A program made the translations under genes and the position numbers. Shown piece by piece: positions 1 through 6,385 of a stretch of 6,679 nucleotides of DNA (position 1 is its first letter; every line of letters starts with the position of its first letter). The notes under the pieces were generated by a model, which saw only the letters and a program-made list of their open reading frames with translations, did no database searches and had not been told where the DNA came from. Source of the stretch: an uncultured Oscillospiraceae bacterium (GTDB taxonomy: Bacteria > Bacillota > Clostridia > Oscillospirales > Ruminococcaceae); contig CAJGEB010000055.1 in assembly GCA_904502045.1 (NCBI GenBank), forward strand, positions 1-6,679, written 5' to 3'.

Positions 1-1
1 A

Positions 2-8
2 AAGGAGA
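2..8 (+). promoter_or_regulatory. Ribosome binding site of tyrS
   Basis: AAGGAGA lies 7 bases before the ATG at 16 and fixes that start. The promoter and any leader (a T-box would be usual for a clostridial tyrS) lie to the left of the window and cannot be judged. Confidence 0.8.
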
Positions 9-15
9 AATAAAA

Positions 16-1242
16 ATGACGCTGTTTGAAGAACTGAAGCGCAGAGGACTTATTGCGCAGTGTACCGATGAAAAAGAGGTAGAAAGGCTTATAAATGATG
101 AGAAAGTAACCTTTTATATAGGCTTTGATGCTACTGCGGACAGTCTGCATATCGGACATTATTTACAGCTTAGTATAATAGCGCGTATGCAGAAGGCGGG
201 ACATCTGCCGATAGTTCTGCTTGGTACCGGTACCACGATGATAGGGGATCCGACCGGTAAGACGGATATGAGAAAGATGCTTACCGTTGAGCAGATCAAC
301 TATAATGCGGAGCGTTTCAGACAGCAGATGGAGCGTTTCGTGGATTTCAGCGAGGGTAAATCCATTTTAGCTCGCAACGGAGATTGGCTGATGAATCTCA
401 ACTACATTGAGCTTTTGCGCGATGTCGGAGTACATTTTTCGGTAAACCGTATGCTTACCGCGGAATGTGTAAAAACAAGACTTGCAAAGGGACTTTCCTT
501 CCTTGAGTTCAACTATATGATAATGCAGAGCTACGACTTTTTGCATTTGAACCGTGAGTACAGCTGCCAGATGCAGCTCGGCGGAGACGATCAGTGGTCC
601 AACATAATCGAGGGCGTTGATCTTGTAAGACGCGTTGAGGGCAAAAAGGTTTACGGACTCACCTTCACTCTGCTTACTACCAAAGAAGGCAAAAAGATGG
701 GTAAGACGGAGAAGGGCGCGCTTTGGCTTGACAGAGAAAAGACCTCACCCTACGAGTTTTTCCAGTATTGGAGAAACGTTGCGGATGAGGACGTTATTCC
801 TTGTCTTAAGATGCTTACCTTTATACCTATCGAGGAGATAGAGGATATTGAGAATAATATAGACAGCTTCGGAATCAATAATGCAAAAGAAAAACTTGCA
901 TACGAGATGACCAAGATAGTACACGGCGAAAAAGATGCCGAGGAATCCTTGGCTGCTGCGAAGGCGCTTTTCGGAGAAGGCGGAAACATAGAGAATGCTC
1001 CGATCACCGAGATCTCGGCTGATGAGCTTACAGACGGCGCTGTTCAGGTAGTTGACCTGCTTGTTAAGACCGGAATAGCTCCCTCGAAGGGCGAAGCGAG
1101 AAGACTTATCCAGCAGGGCGGAGTAAGCGTAAACGGAGAGAAGGTCGCGGCTCCGAATGCAGCGGTATCCGAAAACGAGCTTCGTGAGGGAGTAATGCTT
1201 AAGAAGGGCAAAAAGATATATCACAGAGCGATTTTGAAGTAA
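16..1242 (+). CDS. tyrS: Tyrosyl-tRNA synthetase (TyrRS, class Ic)
   Basis: This cytoplasmic enzyme attaches tyrosine to tRNA-Tyr using ATP. The 408-aa product has the usual length for bacterial TyrS. A Rossmann-fold catalytic domain comes first: the tyrosine-pocket segment around Y34 ([15 protein letters not shown]), the HIGH signature at H45-H48, and a YDFLHL segment from Y173 followed by GGDDQWSNI. The KMSKS loop reads KMGKT (residues 227-231), a variant I recognise from the E. coli-like subgroup of TyrS. An anticodon-binding helical region follows, then a C-terminal S4 RNA-binding domain from about residue 345 ([20 protein letters not shown], then [10 protein letters not shown]). The start is set by a good ribosome binding site 7 bases upstream. 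The gene is intact and followed by its own hairpin terminator, so it appears to be the last or only gene of its transcript. Motifs are from sequence; function is from family knowledge. Confidence 0.98.
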   Translation: MTLFEELKRRGLIAQCTDEKEVERLINDEKVTFYIGFDATADSLHIGHYLQLSIIARMQKAGHLPIVLLGTGTTMIGDPTGKTDMRKMLTVEQINYNAERFRQQMERFVDFSEGKSILARNGDWLMNLNYIELLRDVGVHFSVNRMLTAECVKTRLAKGLSFLEFNYMIMQSYDFLHLNREYSCQMQLGGDDQWSNIIEGVDLVRRVEGKKVYGLTFTLLTTKEGKKMGKTEKGALWLDREKTSPYEFFQYWRNVADEDVIPCLKMLTFIPIEEIEDIENNIDSFGINNAKEKLAYEMTKIVHGEKDAEESLAAAKALFGEGGNIENAPITEISADELTDGAVQVVDLLVKTGIAPSKGEARRLIQQGGVSVNGEKVAAPNAAVSENELREGVMLKKGKKIYHRAILK

Positions 1243-1250
1243 AAAGTGAA

Positions 1251-1290
1251 ATCCGCGCGGTTCTCGGATCGCGCGGATAATTTTGTTGCG
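1251..1290 (+). terminator. Rho-independent terminator of tyrS
   Basis: Perfect 9-bp arms ATCCGCGCG (1251-1259) and CGCGCGGAT (1270-1278), extended inward by a G-U and a T-A pair, enclose a short loop. A modest T-rich tail (AATTTTGTTG) follows. It sits 8 bases after the tyrS stop codon. Confidence 0.85.
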
Positions 1291-1331
1291 GGAAAAGGGT
1301 AAAAAAATGTCGGTTTAATGAAGAATAGCTG

Positions 1332-1360
1332 TTGCAAAAAATGATGGAATAAGTTATAAT
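1332..1360 (+). promoter_or_regulatory. Sigma-A type promoter for the pyrophosphokinase gene
   Basis: -35 TTGCAA (1332-1337) and a perfect -10 TATAAT (1355-1360) are separated by exactly 17 bases. Transcription should start near 1367, giving a leader of only about 25 bases, too short for a riboswitch. Confidence 0.8.
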
Positions 1361-1376
1361 AAAATAACAGTATTGC

Positions 1377-1383
1377 GGAGGAG
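1377..1383 (+). promoter_or_regulatory. Ribosome binding site deciding the start at 1391
   Basis: GGAGGAG lies 7 bases before the ATG at 1391. The in-frame TTG at 1373 overlaps this site and has no ribosome binding site of its own, so it is rejected as a start. Confidence 0.85.
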
Positions 1384-1390
1384 TGTTTTT

Positions 1391-2560
1391 ATGAGTGACG
1401 GATTGAAGCTTACAAGTATTCCGGTAGGTCCTCTTGGGATCATCGCTATGAGCGGATGCGAGGATATAGCAGCAAAGATCAATGAGTATCTTGTCGAGTG
1501 GCGAGGAGAACGCCATATCGGTCTTTATAATGAAAACGATCTGAATGGTTATAGTAATAAGGATTATCGTATAGAGGCACACTGTCCGAGATTCGGAACC
1601 GGTGAGGCTAAGGGACTTATATCACAATCTGTAAGAGGCTATGACCTTTTTATTATTGTTGATGTGTTTAATCACGGTGTTGAGTACAAGATGTACGGAC
1701 AGAAGGTACCGATGAGTCCTGACGATCATTATCAGGATCTGAAGAGGGTTATTTCGGCGGCAGGCGGTAAAGCGAGAAGAATATCGGTAATTATGCCGAT
1801 GCTTTACGAGGGAAGACAGCACAGAAGATCGGCGAGGGAATCGCTTGACTGCGCTTTGTGTCTGCAGGAGCTTGCCAATATGGGCGTTGACAATATCATT
1901 ACCTTTGATGCTCACGATGCGCGCGTTCAGAATGCGGTACCGCTTGAGGGATTTGAAAACGTCCAGCCTACATACCAGTTTTTAAAGGCGCTGAAGAAGA
2001 ATATTCCCGACGTGCAGATAGATAAGGACCATTTGATGATAATTTCTCCCGACGAGGGCGGAATGAACAGATGTATGTACTATTCATCGGTGCTTGAGGT
2101 AAACCTCGGAATGTTCTATAAGCGCAGAGATTATGCGAGAATAGTTAACGGCAGGAACCCGATAGTTGCGCACGAGTTTTTGGGCGACAGCGTTGAGGGT
2201 AAGGACCTTATAATAGTTGACGATATGATATCTTCGGGAGATTCGGCTTTGGATATAGCTGAGAAGCTCAAGGCTAAGGGAGCGGGAAGAATATTTATCG
2301 CTACCTCTTTCGGACTCTTCTGTGAAGGACTTGAAAGCTTTGATAAGGCTTACGCAGACGGAATAATAGACAGAGTATTCACAACTAACCTCATATACCG
2401 TACCCCTGAGCTCAAGCAGAGAGAATGGTATGTAGAGGTAGATATGTCGAAGTACATCGCGTACATTATAGATAATATTAACCACGATATGTCGATAAGC
2501 GACCTGCTCAATCCGGTGCACAGAATAAACAAGCTGCTCGGAAAGAATTTCGAAGAATAG
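1391..2560 (+). CDS. prs: Ribose-phosphate pyrophosphokinase (PRPP synthetase), long divergent form
   Basis: Predicted to transfer pyrophosphate from ATP to ribose 5-phosphate, giving PRPP for purine, pyrimidine, histidine, tryptophan and NAD synthesis in the cytoplasm. The product is 389 aa; classical Prs is about 315. Matches to the family, in order: VRGYDLFII (81-89, cf. RGGDIFII), GRQHRRSAR (141-149, cf. the RQDRK..SAR ATP-site segment), TFDAHDARVQ (171-180, with the catalytic-type His at H175), and the PRPP loop IIVDDMISSGDS (about 274-285, acidic pair D277-D278). The C-terminal helix MSKYIAYIIDNI fits the end of Prs. The extra length lies mainly before RGYD (about residues 48-78), in a segment around 95-110, and in spacing near the C-terminus. 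The loop reads SSGDS where classical enzymes have DTGGT or similar. Long forms like this are, from memory, common in Clostridia. It has its own promoter and terminator, so it is a single-gene unit. A second, classical prs elsewhere in the genome is possible. Confidence 0.87.
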   Translation: MSDGLKLTSIPVGPLGIIAMSGCEDIAAKINEYLVEWRGERHIGLYNENDLNGYSNKDYRIEAHCPRFGTGEAKGLISQSVRGYDLFIIVDVFNHGVEYKMYGQKVPMSPDDHYQDLKRVISAAGGKARRISVIMPMLYEGRQHRRSARESLDCALCLQELANMGVDNIITFDAHDARVQNAVPLEGFENVQPTYQFLKALKKNIPDVQIDKDHLMIISPDEGGMNRCMYYSSVLEVNLGMFYKRRDYARIVNGRNPIVAHEFLGDSVEGKDLIIVDDMISSGDSALDIAEKLKAKGAGRIFIATSFGLFCEGLESFDKAYADGIIDRVFTTNLIYRTPELKQREWYVEVDMSKYIAYIIDNINHDMSISDLLNPVHRINKLLGKNFEE

Positions 2561-2571
2561 TTAGTGGTGCG

Positions 2572-2605
2572 ACGCAGAGGACTGAAGCTGTTCTCTGCGT
2601 TTTTT
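2572..2605 (+). terminator. Strong Rho-independent terminator after the pyrophosphokinase gene
   Basis: Arms ACGCAGAG (2572-2579) and CTCTGCGT (2593-2600) pair perfectly. The stem extends inward by G-T, A-T and C-G pairs to about 11 bp with a 7-base loop. Six T residues (2600-2605) follow, then a further AT-rich tail. Confidence 0.92.
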
Positions 2606-2616
2606 ATTATTTTGTG

Positions 2617-2645
2617 TTTACATTGAAAGAGGAATGTGGTATAAT
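2617..2645 (+). promoter_or_regulatory. Sigma-A promoter with extended -10, head of the MBOAT operon
   Basis: -35 TTTACA (2617-2622), 17-base spacer, -10 TATAAT (2640-2645). A TG at 2637-2638 one base before the -10 makes an extended -10 element. Transcription should start near 2652, with a leader of about 43 bases. Confidence 0.85.
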
Positions 2646-2679
2646 AGGATGAATTGTTATGCAAATAAGATGTAATATC

Positions 2680-2685
2680 AGGAGG
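2680..2685 (+). promoter_or_regulatory. Consensus ribosome binding site of the 105-aa gene
   Basis: A perfect AGGAGG lies 9 bases before the ATG at 2695. It shows that this small frame is a real, probably well-translated gene. Confidence 0.9.
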
Positions 2686-2694
2686 TAAAGGAAT

Positions 2695-3012
2695 ATGGCT
2701 GAGGATTTCAAAGAGGTCGTACTTGAAGAGCACGGATTTTTAACATATAAAAATAAGCCGCTCGTTCGAAAGGGAAATACTATATATTACGGGGATATGT
2801 CGGACAAATACGTGGTAATGATGCAGATAAACAGCGTAAAAAAAGAAGGCGAGTTTGAGATGTCGGGTAAGATAACGATACAGCTCATCTCGACTGATGA
2901 ATCTTTACCCATTACTCAGAGAATAGTCCGCAGAAGCGAAAAAGAGGGACTCTACAACGCGATAGATATAGCAAGTATCTGGCTTGAGAGAGCTCTTGCG
3001 GAGAAAATATAG
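2695..3012 (+). CDS. Conserved-looking small protein of unknown function (105 aa)
   Basis: I do not recognise a named family. The product is a soluble 105-aa protein with no signal peptide, membrane segment or cysteines. The N-terminal two thirds alternate polar and hydrophobic residues in a beta-strand-like way (GNTIYYGDMSDKYVVMMQIN at about 27-46, then KITIQLISTD at about 62-71). The C-terminal third looks like one amphipathic helix (YNAIDIASIWLERALAEKI). This suggests a small alpha/beta fold. It has a consensus ribosome binding site, a strong promoter immediately upstream and codon use like its neighbours, so it is real. It is first in a probable operon: the MBOAT gene follows after 37 bases with no terminator between. 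That position suggests either a housekeeping protein that happens to lead the operon, or a cytoplasmic partner or regulator of the envelope genes. The sequence does not decide between these. Confidence 0.85.
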   Translation: MAEDFKEVVLEEHGFLTYKNKPLVRKGNTIYYGDMSDKYVVMMQINSVKKEGEFEMSGKITIQLISTDESLPITQRIVRRSEKEGLYNAIDIASIWLERALAEKI

Positions 3013-3049
3013 CTTAGGGATTTTTATTTTTTGAATTGGGAGAAAAACG

Positions 3050-4426
3050 GTGGTATTCAGCAGCGTACTGTTTTTGTTTAAGTTTTTACCTATTGCATTA
3101 TTAATATATTATATAGTACCGGCGCGGTTTAAAAATCTTGCGCTGGTAGTTTTCAGTCTTGTTTTTTACTCATGGGGAGAGGTCAGATACTTTCCTCTTA
3201 TGGCGGCAACGATAGCGATAAACTATTTGGCATCGCTTGGAATGAGTAGGTGGCGGGAGCGAAAAGGAATAAAGCGGCTTATGCTCTGGATTTGTTTGGT
3301 CTGGTGCATAGGCTCGCTTCTGTTTTTCAAATATTCCGACTTTTTCATATCGAATGTAAACGGAATATTCGGTACGCAGATTCAGGCGTTAGCGCTGACA
3401 TTACCGCTGGGAATAAGCTTTTATACCTTCCAGACGCTTGCGTACACGATAGACGTGTATAGAGGCGAGGTCGAAACCGAGAGAAATATTATAAATTTCG
3501 GAGCGTTTGTGGTAATGTTCCCGCAGCTGATAGCGGGTCCGATAGTAAATTACAAGGATATAAGCAGGGAGCTGCATTCCCGCCGCATAGACGTAGACAA
3601 GGTGAGCGAGGGAATAAAGCTGTTTATCTTCGGACTCGGTAAAAAGGTGCTTATTGCGAATAATATCGGCGCGCTTTGGACTCAGGTTGAGAGTATGGGA
3701 CTTGCAAACGTATCGAGTGCGCTTGCGTGGCTCGGAGTAGTAGCGTTCAGTTTGCAGATATATTTTGATTTCAGCGGATATTCGATGATGGCGATAGGAC
3801 TCGGAAAGCTTTTGGGATTTGAGTTCCCGCAAAACTTTAATTTCCCCTACATCTCAAAGAGTGCTACTGAATTTTGGAGAAGATGGCACATGACACTCGG
3901 CGCGTGGTTTAAGAATTATCTTTACATTCCGCTGGGAGGCAGCAGAAATGGTAAAGCGCGGACATATCTCAATATATTTGTGGTATGGGCTGCTACGGGA
4001 TTTTGGCACGGCGCGAGCTGGAACTTTGTAATTTGGGGACTCTTCTTCTGCGTATTTTTGATAATTGAAAAGGCGTGGTTATATAAATATCTTGAAAAGG
4101 GCAAGGTATGGCCGCACATATATTTGATATTTATAGTTGTGGTAAGCTGGGCGATATTCTCAACTACCGATATGGGAGCGCTTGGGGATTTGTTCGGTAA
4201 GCTTTTCTCCTTCAGTGGCGGAACCGACTGGATATATTATCTGAGAAATTACGGGGTATCCTTTGCTGTGGCGATACTTTGCAGCATACCGCTTATAAGC
4301 AAGCTTTACGACAAAATAAAGAGGAGTATGGTGCTTGAAACGGTGATACTCCTTGTGATATTCGGAATGTCTGTTGCGTATCTTGTGGATGCAACGTATA
4401 ATCCGTTCTTATATTTCAGATTTTAG
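3050..4426 (+). CDS. MBOAT-family membrane O-acyltransferase (AlgI/DltB-like)
   Basis: A multipass membrane enzyme of the MBOAT family. Members move acyl groups, often acetyl, from a cytoplasmic donor to extracellular polymers such as alginate, teichoic acid or other glycans. The 458-aa length is normal. The N-terminus is typical (FSSVLFLFKFLPIALLIYY), and many hydrophobic segments follow. Family motifs are PLGISFYTFQ (about 121-130), FPQLIAGPIV, YFDFSGYSMMAIGLG, EFWRRWHMTLGAWFKNYLYIPLGG (from E274, with H280) and GFWHGASWNFVIWG with the catalytic-type histidine H320. It ends in the family-typical YNPFLYFRF, so it is complete. The start is GTG at 3050, with GGGAG 7 bases upstream; no better start exists. 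The lipoprotein gene follows 17 bases later. dltA, dltC and dltD are absent nearby, as is an AlgJ/DHHW-type SGNH partner, so the acceptor is unknown. The closest fit is the AlgI-like branch, by motif resemblance. Confidence 0.95.
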   Translation: MVFSSVLFLFKFLPIALLIYYIVPARFKNLALVVFSLVFYSWGEVRYFPLMAATIAINYLASLGMSRWRERKGIKRLMLWICLVWCIGSLLFFKYSDFFISNVNGIFGTQIQALALTLPLGISFYTFQTLAYTIDVYRGEVETERNIINFGAFVVMFPQLIAGPIVNYKDISRELHSRRIDVDKVSEGIKLFIFGLGKKVLIANNIGALWTQVESMGLANVSSALAWLGVVAFSLQIYFDFSGYSMMAIGLGKLLGFEFPQNFNFPYISKSATEFWRRWHMTLGAWFKNYLYIPLGGSRNGKARTYLNIFVVWAATGFWHGASWNFVIWGLFFCVFLIIEKAWLYKYLEKGKVWPHIYLIFIVVVSWAIFSTTDMGALGDLFGKLFSFSGGTDWIYYLRNYGVSFAVAILCSIPLISKLYDKIKRSMVLETVILLVIFGMSVAYLVDATYNPFLYFRF

Positions 4427-4433
4427 AAAAGGA
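4427..4433 (+). promoter_or_regulatory. Ribosome binding site deciding the start at 4444
   Basis: AAAAGGA directly follows the MBOAT stop codon and ends 10 bases before the ATG at 4444. The in-frame TTG at 4435 is only one base from it, too close to be used, so the ATG is preferred. The 17-base gap between genes implies co-transcription. Confidence 0.7.
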
Positions 4434-4443
4434 CTTGATAAAA

Positions 4444-5307
4444 ATGAAAAATATAAAGTGGGGAGTATTGGCGGCGGCAGTTATGCTGATAATTTCGGCG
4501 TACGGCTGCACTGAGGGAGCAGAAAGCTCCGAGAGTGAGGGCTCTCAGGAGAGCTTCTTGAGCAGCTCATCAAGTGAAGTTTCCGAGGAAAGCTCACAGG
4601 AAGAAAGCGAAAGCTCCGCAGAGGAGTCATCGGAAGAGGAGTCATCTGCCCAATCGTCCGAAGAGGAGTCTTTGGAATCCTCTGAGTCGGAGAGTTCGGT
4701 TGCCGACGAGATAGATACTGATGACTGGAAGCTTGTCGTAGTAAACAGAGCGAACCCGATATCCGACGATTATGATTACAGCAACATAACGGATAAAATC
4801 GGTAAGTATCCGTTTCATTATGAGGTCGCACAGCAGCTGAGAAAGATGTTTGCGGCGGCGAAAGAGGACGGATATTCGCTTGTTATAGTGTCGGGGTACA
4901 GGACTAAGGAGCGCTCCGAGGTGCTGTATAATAACAAAGTGGCGGAACTAAAAAGGGAAGGATACAGCGAGGAAGATGCGCTTGAGGAGGCTGCGAGATG
5001 GATAGCACCGCCCGGAACGAGTGAGCACCATACGGGTCTTGCGGCGGATATAGTTCAGGCAGGGTACTATACTAAGCACAGTTCGCTTAACTGGGTATTT
5101 GATGAGTACCCCGAGTTTGAGTGGCTTTATGAGCACTGTGCGGAGTACGGATTCATTCTGCGGTATCCGAAAGATAAGCAGGATGTGACGAAAATAACCT
5201 ACGAGCCGTGGCATTACCGCTATGTCGGAGTCGAACACGCGAAAAAGATAATGGAGTCGGGCGTTTGTCTTGAGGAATACGTCGGACTTGCTGAAATAAG
5301 TGAATAG
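4444..5307 (+). CDS. M15B-type D,D-carboxypeptidase (VanY-like), probable lipoprotein with Ser/Glu-rich stalk
   Basis: Predicted zinc peptidase outside the membrane that trims the terminal D-Ala from peptidoglycan stem peptides. Counting from ATG 4444 (287 aa): residues 1-21 form a signal peptide with two lysines and a hydrophobic core, ending SAYG-C22, a plausible but unusual lipobox (Tyr at -2). Residues about 23-89 are almost all Ser and Glu, with no predicted fold; this looks like a stalk holding the catalytic domain away from the membrane. The M15B domain follows: SGYRT (150-154), SEHHTGLAAD (193-202, giving zinc ligands H195 and D202) and EPWHYRYVG (from E254, with catalytic Glu E254 and zinc ligand H257). 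All key residues are present, so it should be active. VanY is named for vancomycin resistance, but no van regulatory or ligase genes are nearby, and such enzymes are common general cell-wall enzymes. Resistance should not be inferred. It is probably the last gene of the operon. Confidence 0.93.
   Translation: MKNIKWGVLAAAVMLIISAYGCTEGAESSESEGSQESFLSSSSSEVSEESSQEESESSAEESSEEESSAQSSEEESLESSESESSVADEIDTDDWKLVVVNRANPISDDYDYSNITDKIGKYPFHYEVAQQLRKMFAAAKEDGYSLVIVSGYRTKERSEVLYNNKVAELKREGYSEEDALEEAARWIAPPGTSEHHTGLAADIVQAGYYTKHSSLNWVFDEYPEFEWLYEHCAEYGFILRYPKDKQDVTKITYEPWHYRYVGVEHAKKIMESGVCLEEYVGLAEISE
4510..4710 (+). repeat. Low-complexity Ser/Glu-coding repeat region
   Basis: This part of the lipoprotein gene is built from reiterated GAG/GAA and serine codons. 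Short near-tandem DNA units are visible: GAGGAGTCATC occurs at 4621-4631 and 4636-4646, and GAAGAGGAGTC at 4633-4643 and 4660-4670. It encodes the negatively charged stalk, and its length could vary between strains through slippage or recombination. Confidence 0.8.
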
Positions 5308-5315
5308 AAAACGTG

Positions 5316-5347
5316 AGGAAGTCTTTACGATGCGGTAAAGACTTCCT
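5316..5347 (+). terminator. Hairpin terminator of the MBOAT operon
   Basis: Arms GGAAGTCTTTAC (5317-5328) and GTAAAGACTTCC (5335-5346) pair perfectly around a 6-base loop, with one further A-T pair outside (13 bp). The following tract is short (TTTAAAATTTG), so it may leak somewhat. The hairpin begins 8 bases after the lipoprotein stop codon. Confidence 0.82.
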
Positions 5348-5357
5348 TTAAAATTTG

Positions 5358-5386
5358 TAGACAAAAAGTTTTGGATTATGTATAAT
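5358..5386 (+). promoter_or_regulatory. Sigma-A type promoter for the DUF1848 gene
   Basis: -35 TAGACA (5358-5363, five of six consensus bases), 17-base spacer, perfect -10 TATAAT (5381-5386). The expected start is near 5393, giving a leader of about 56 bases. Confidence 0.78.
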
Positions 5387-5431
5387 TAGGATAGAGATAA
5401 AGAAAATGAGCGGGTAATGGCAGTGGATTTT

Positions 5432-5440
5432 GGAAGGGAG
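5432..5440 (+). promoter_or_regulatory. Ribosome binding site of the DUF1848 gene
   Basis: The purine-rich GGAAGGGAG ends 8 bases before the ATG at 5449 and supports that start. Confidence 0.75.
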
Positions 5441-5448
5441 AGAGTGAA

Positions 5449-6378
5449 ATGATAATCAGTGCGAGCAGAAGAACGGATATTCCTGCCGCTTACAGCGAGT
5501 GGTTTTTTAATAGGATAAAAGAGGGATTTGCAGTGGTGAGGAACCCCGTAAATCACAGACAGATAAGCAGGGTATCTCTTTCTCCCGATGTGGTGGATTG
5601 TATCGTGTTTTGGACAAAATACCCCGAACCGATGATAGAAAGGCTCGGGGAGCTTAAAGATTACAACTACTATTTTCAGTTTACACTCACCCCGTACGGA
5701 GCGGATATTGAGAGCAAAATACCCCCAAAAAGTGAAAGGATAAGCTCGTTTTTGAAGCTCGCAGAGAGGATAGGAAAAGAGCGGGTAGTTTGGAGATACG
5801 ACCCGATAATAATGTCCGAGGAGATGGATGCGGAGTGGCACATTAAAAATTTCGAGGAGCTTGCAGAGGCTCTTGCGGGCAAGACGGAGCGATGCGTTAT
5901 CAGCTTTTTGGATGATTATTACCGTGTACCCGGAGAGGCGCTCGGCAGACTCGGACTTCGCGCTCCCACAAAAGAAGAGGAAAAAGTGCTCGCAAGGAGC
6001 TTTTCGGAGATAGCGAAAAGGTACGGTTTTGAGCTGCGGAGCTGCTGCGAGGGTGACCTTGAGGAAGAGGGAGTACTTCACGGAAGCTGCATAGATGCCG
6101 AGCTCATTCAGAGGATAGCGGGCGCGGGAATGGAAATCCCCAAGGACAAAAACCAGCGCGAGAATTGTCTTTGCGCGCAGAGTATAGACATCGGAGCGTA
6201 TGATACCTGTCCGTGCGGCTGTGTGTACTGCTATGCAAATCACGGCGAGATACTTGTAAAGCAAAACGCCGCAGCGCACGACGCGAATTCGCCGATAATT
6301 TGCGGAAGTATTCCCGATATTGCAAAGATACCCGAAAAAGAAGCGGTATCCTTCATAACGGGACAGATAATGTTTTAA
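5449..6378 (+). CDS. DUF1848 family protein with C-terminal radical-SAM-like cysteine cluster
   Basis: A soluble 309-aa protein of the DUF1848 family (recognised from memory), whose biochemical function is not established to my knowledge. The N-terminal signature is ISASRRTDIPAAYSEWF (3-19). Internal family motifs are CIVFWTKYPEPM, FQFTLTPYG and WRYDPII. Near the C-terminus is CLCAQSIDIGAYDTC followed by PCGCVYCYANHG: C254, C258 and C261 form an exact CX3CX2C, the spacing that binds the 4Fe-4S cluster in radical SAM enzymes. C240, C242 and C256 lie close by, and C199, C200 and C214 are further upstream. Radical SAM proteins usually carry this motif near the N-terminus; here it follows the main domain. 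I infer a metal or Fe-S protein, possibly a circularly rearranged radical-SAM relative. It has its own promoter. No hairpin terminator follows, so reading into the next gene is possible. There is no signal peptide. Confidence 0.93.
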   Translation: MIISASRRTDIPAAYSEWFFNRIKEGFAVVRNPVNHRQISRVSLSPDVVDCIVFWTKYPEPMIERLGELKDYNYYFQFTLTPYGADIESKIPPKSERISSFLKLAERIGKERVVWRYDPIIMSEEMDAEWHIKNFEELAEALAGKTERCVISFLDDYYRVPGEALGRLGLRAPTKEEEKVLARSFSEIAKRYGFELRSCCEGDLEEEGVLHGSCIDAELIQRIAGAGMEIPKDKNQRENCLCAQSIDIGAYDTCPCGCVYCYANHGEILVKQNAAAHDANSPIICGSIPDIAKIPEKEAVSFITGQIMF

Positions 6379-6385
6379 TAAGGAT

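Noticed and set aside
745..1224. 159-codon minus-strand frame inside tyrS
   Set aside because: A shadow of a universally conserved gene, with no recognisable protein features or expression signals.
1373..1390. Upstream TTG start adding 6 residues to the pyrophosphokinase
   Set aside because: These codons overlap the ribosome binding site that serves the ATG at 1391.
1243..1390. Riboswitch or small RNA between tyrS and the pyrophosphokinase gene
   Set aside because: The 148 bases are used by a terminator and a promoter; the predicted leader is only about 25 bases, too short for an aptamer.
2084..2521. 145-codon minus-strand frame inside the pyrophosphokinase gene
   Set aside because: A shadow frame with Tyr/Arg/Ser-rich random composition and no start signals.
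3013..3049. T-rich stretch after the 105-aa gene as a terminator
   Set aside because: There are T runs but no stable hairpin before them, so the MBOAT gene is best read as co-transcribed.
3050..4426. Assignment of the MBOAT gene as dltB
   Set aside because: No dltA, dltC or dltD is adjacent, and the motifs fit the AlgI-like branch at least as well, so no symbol was given.
4444..5307. VanY-like gene as a vancomycin-resistance determinant
   Set aside because: No VanR/S, VanH/A/X or racemase gene is nearby; M15B carboxypeptidases are common in glycopeptide-sensitive bacteria, and the neighbour is an MBOAT gene.
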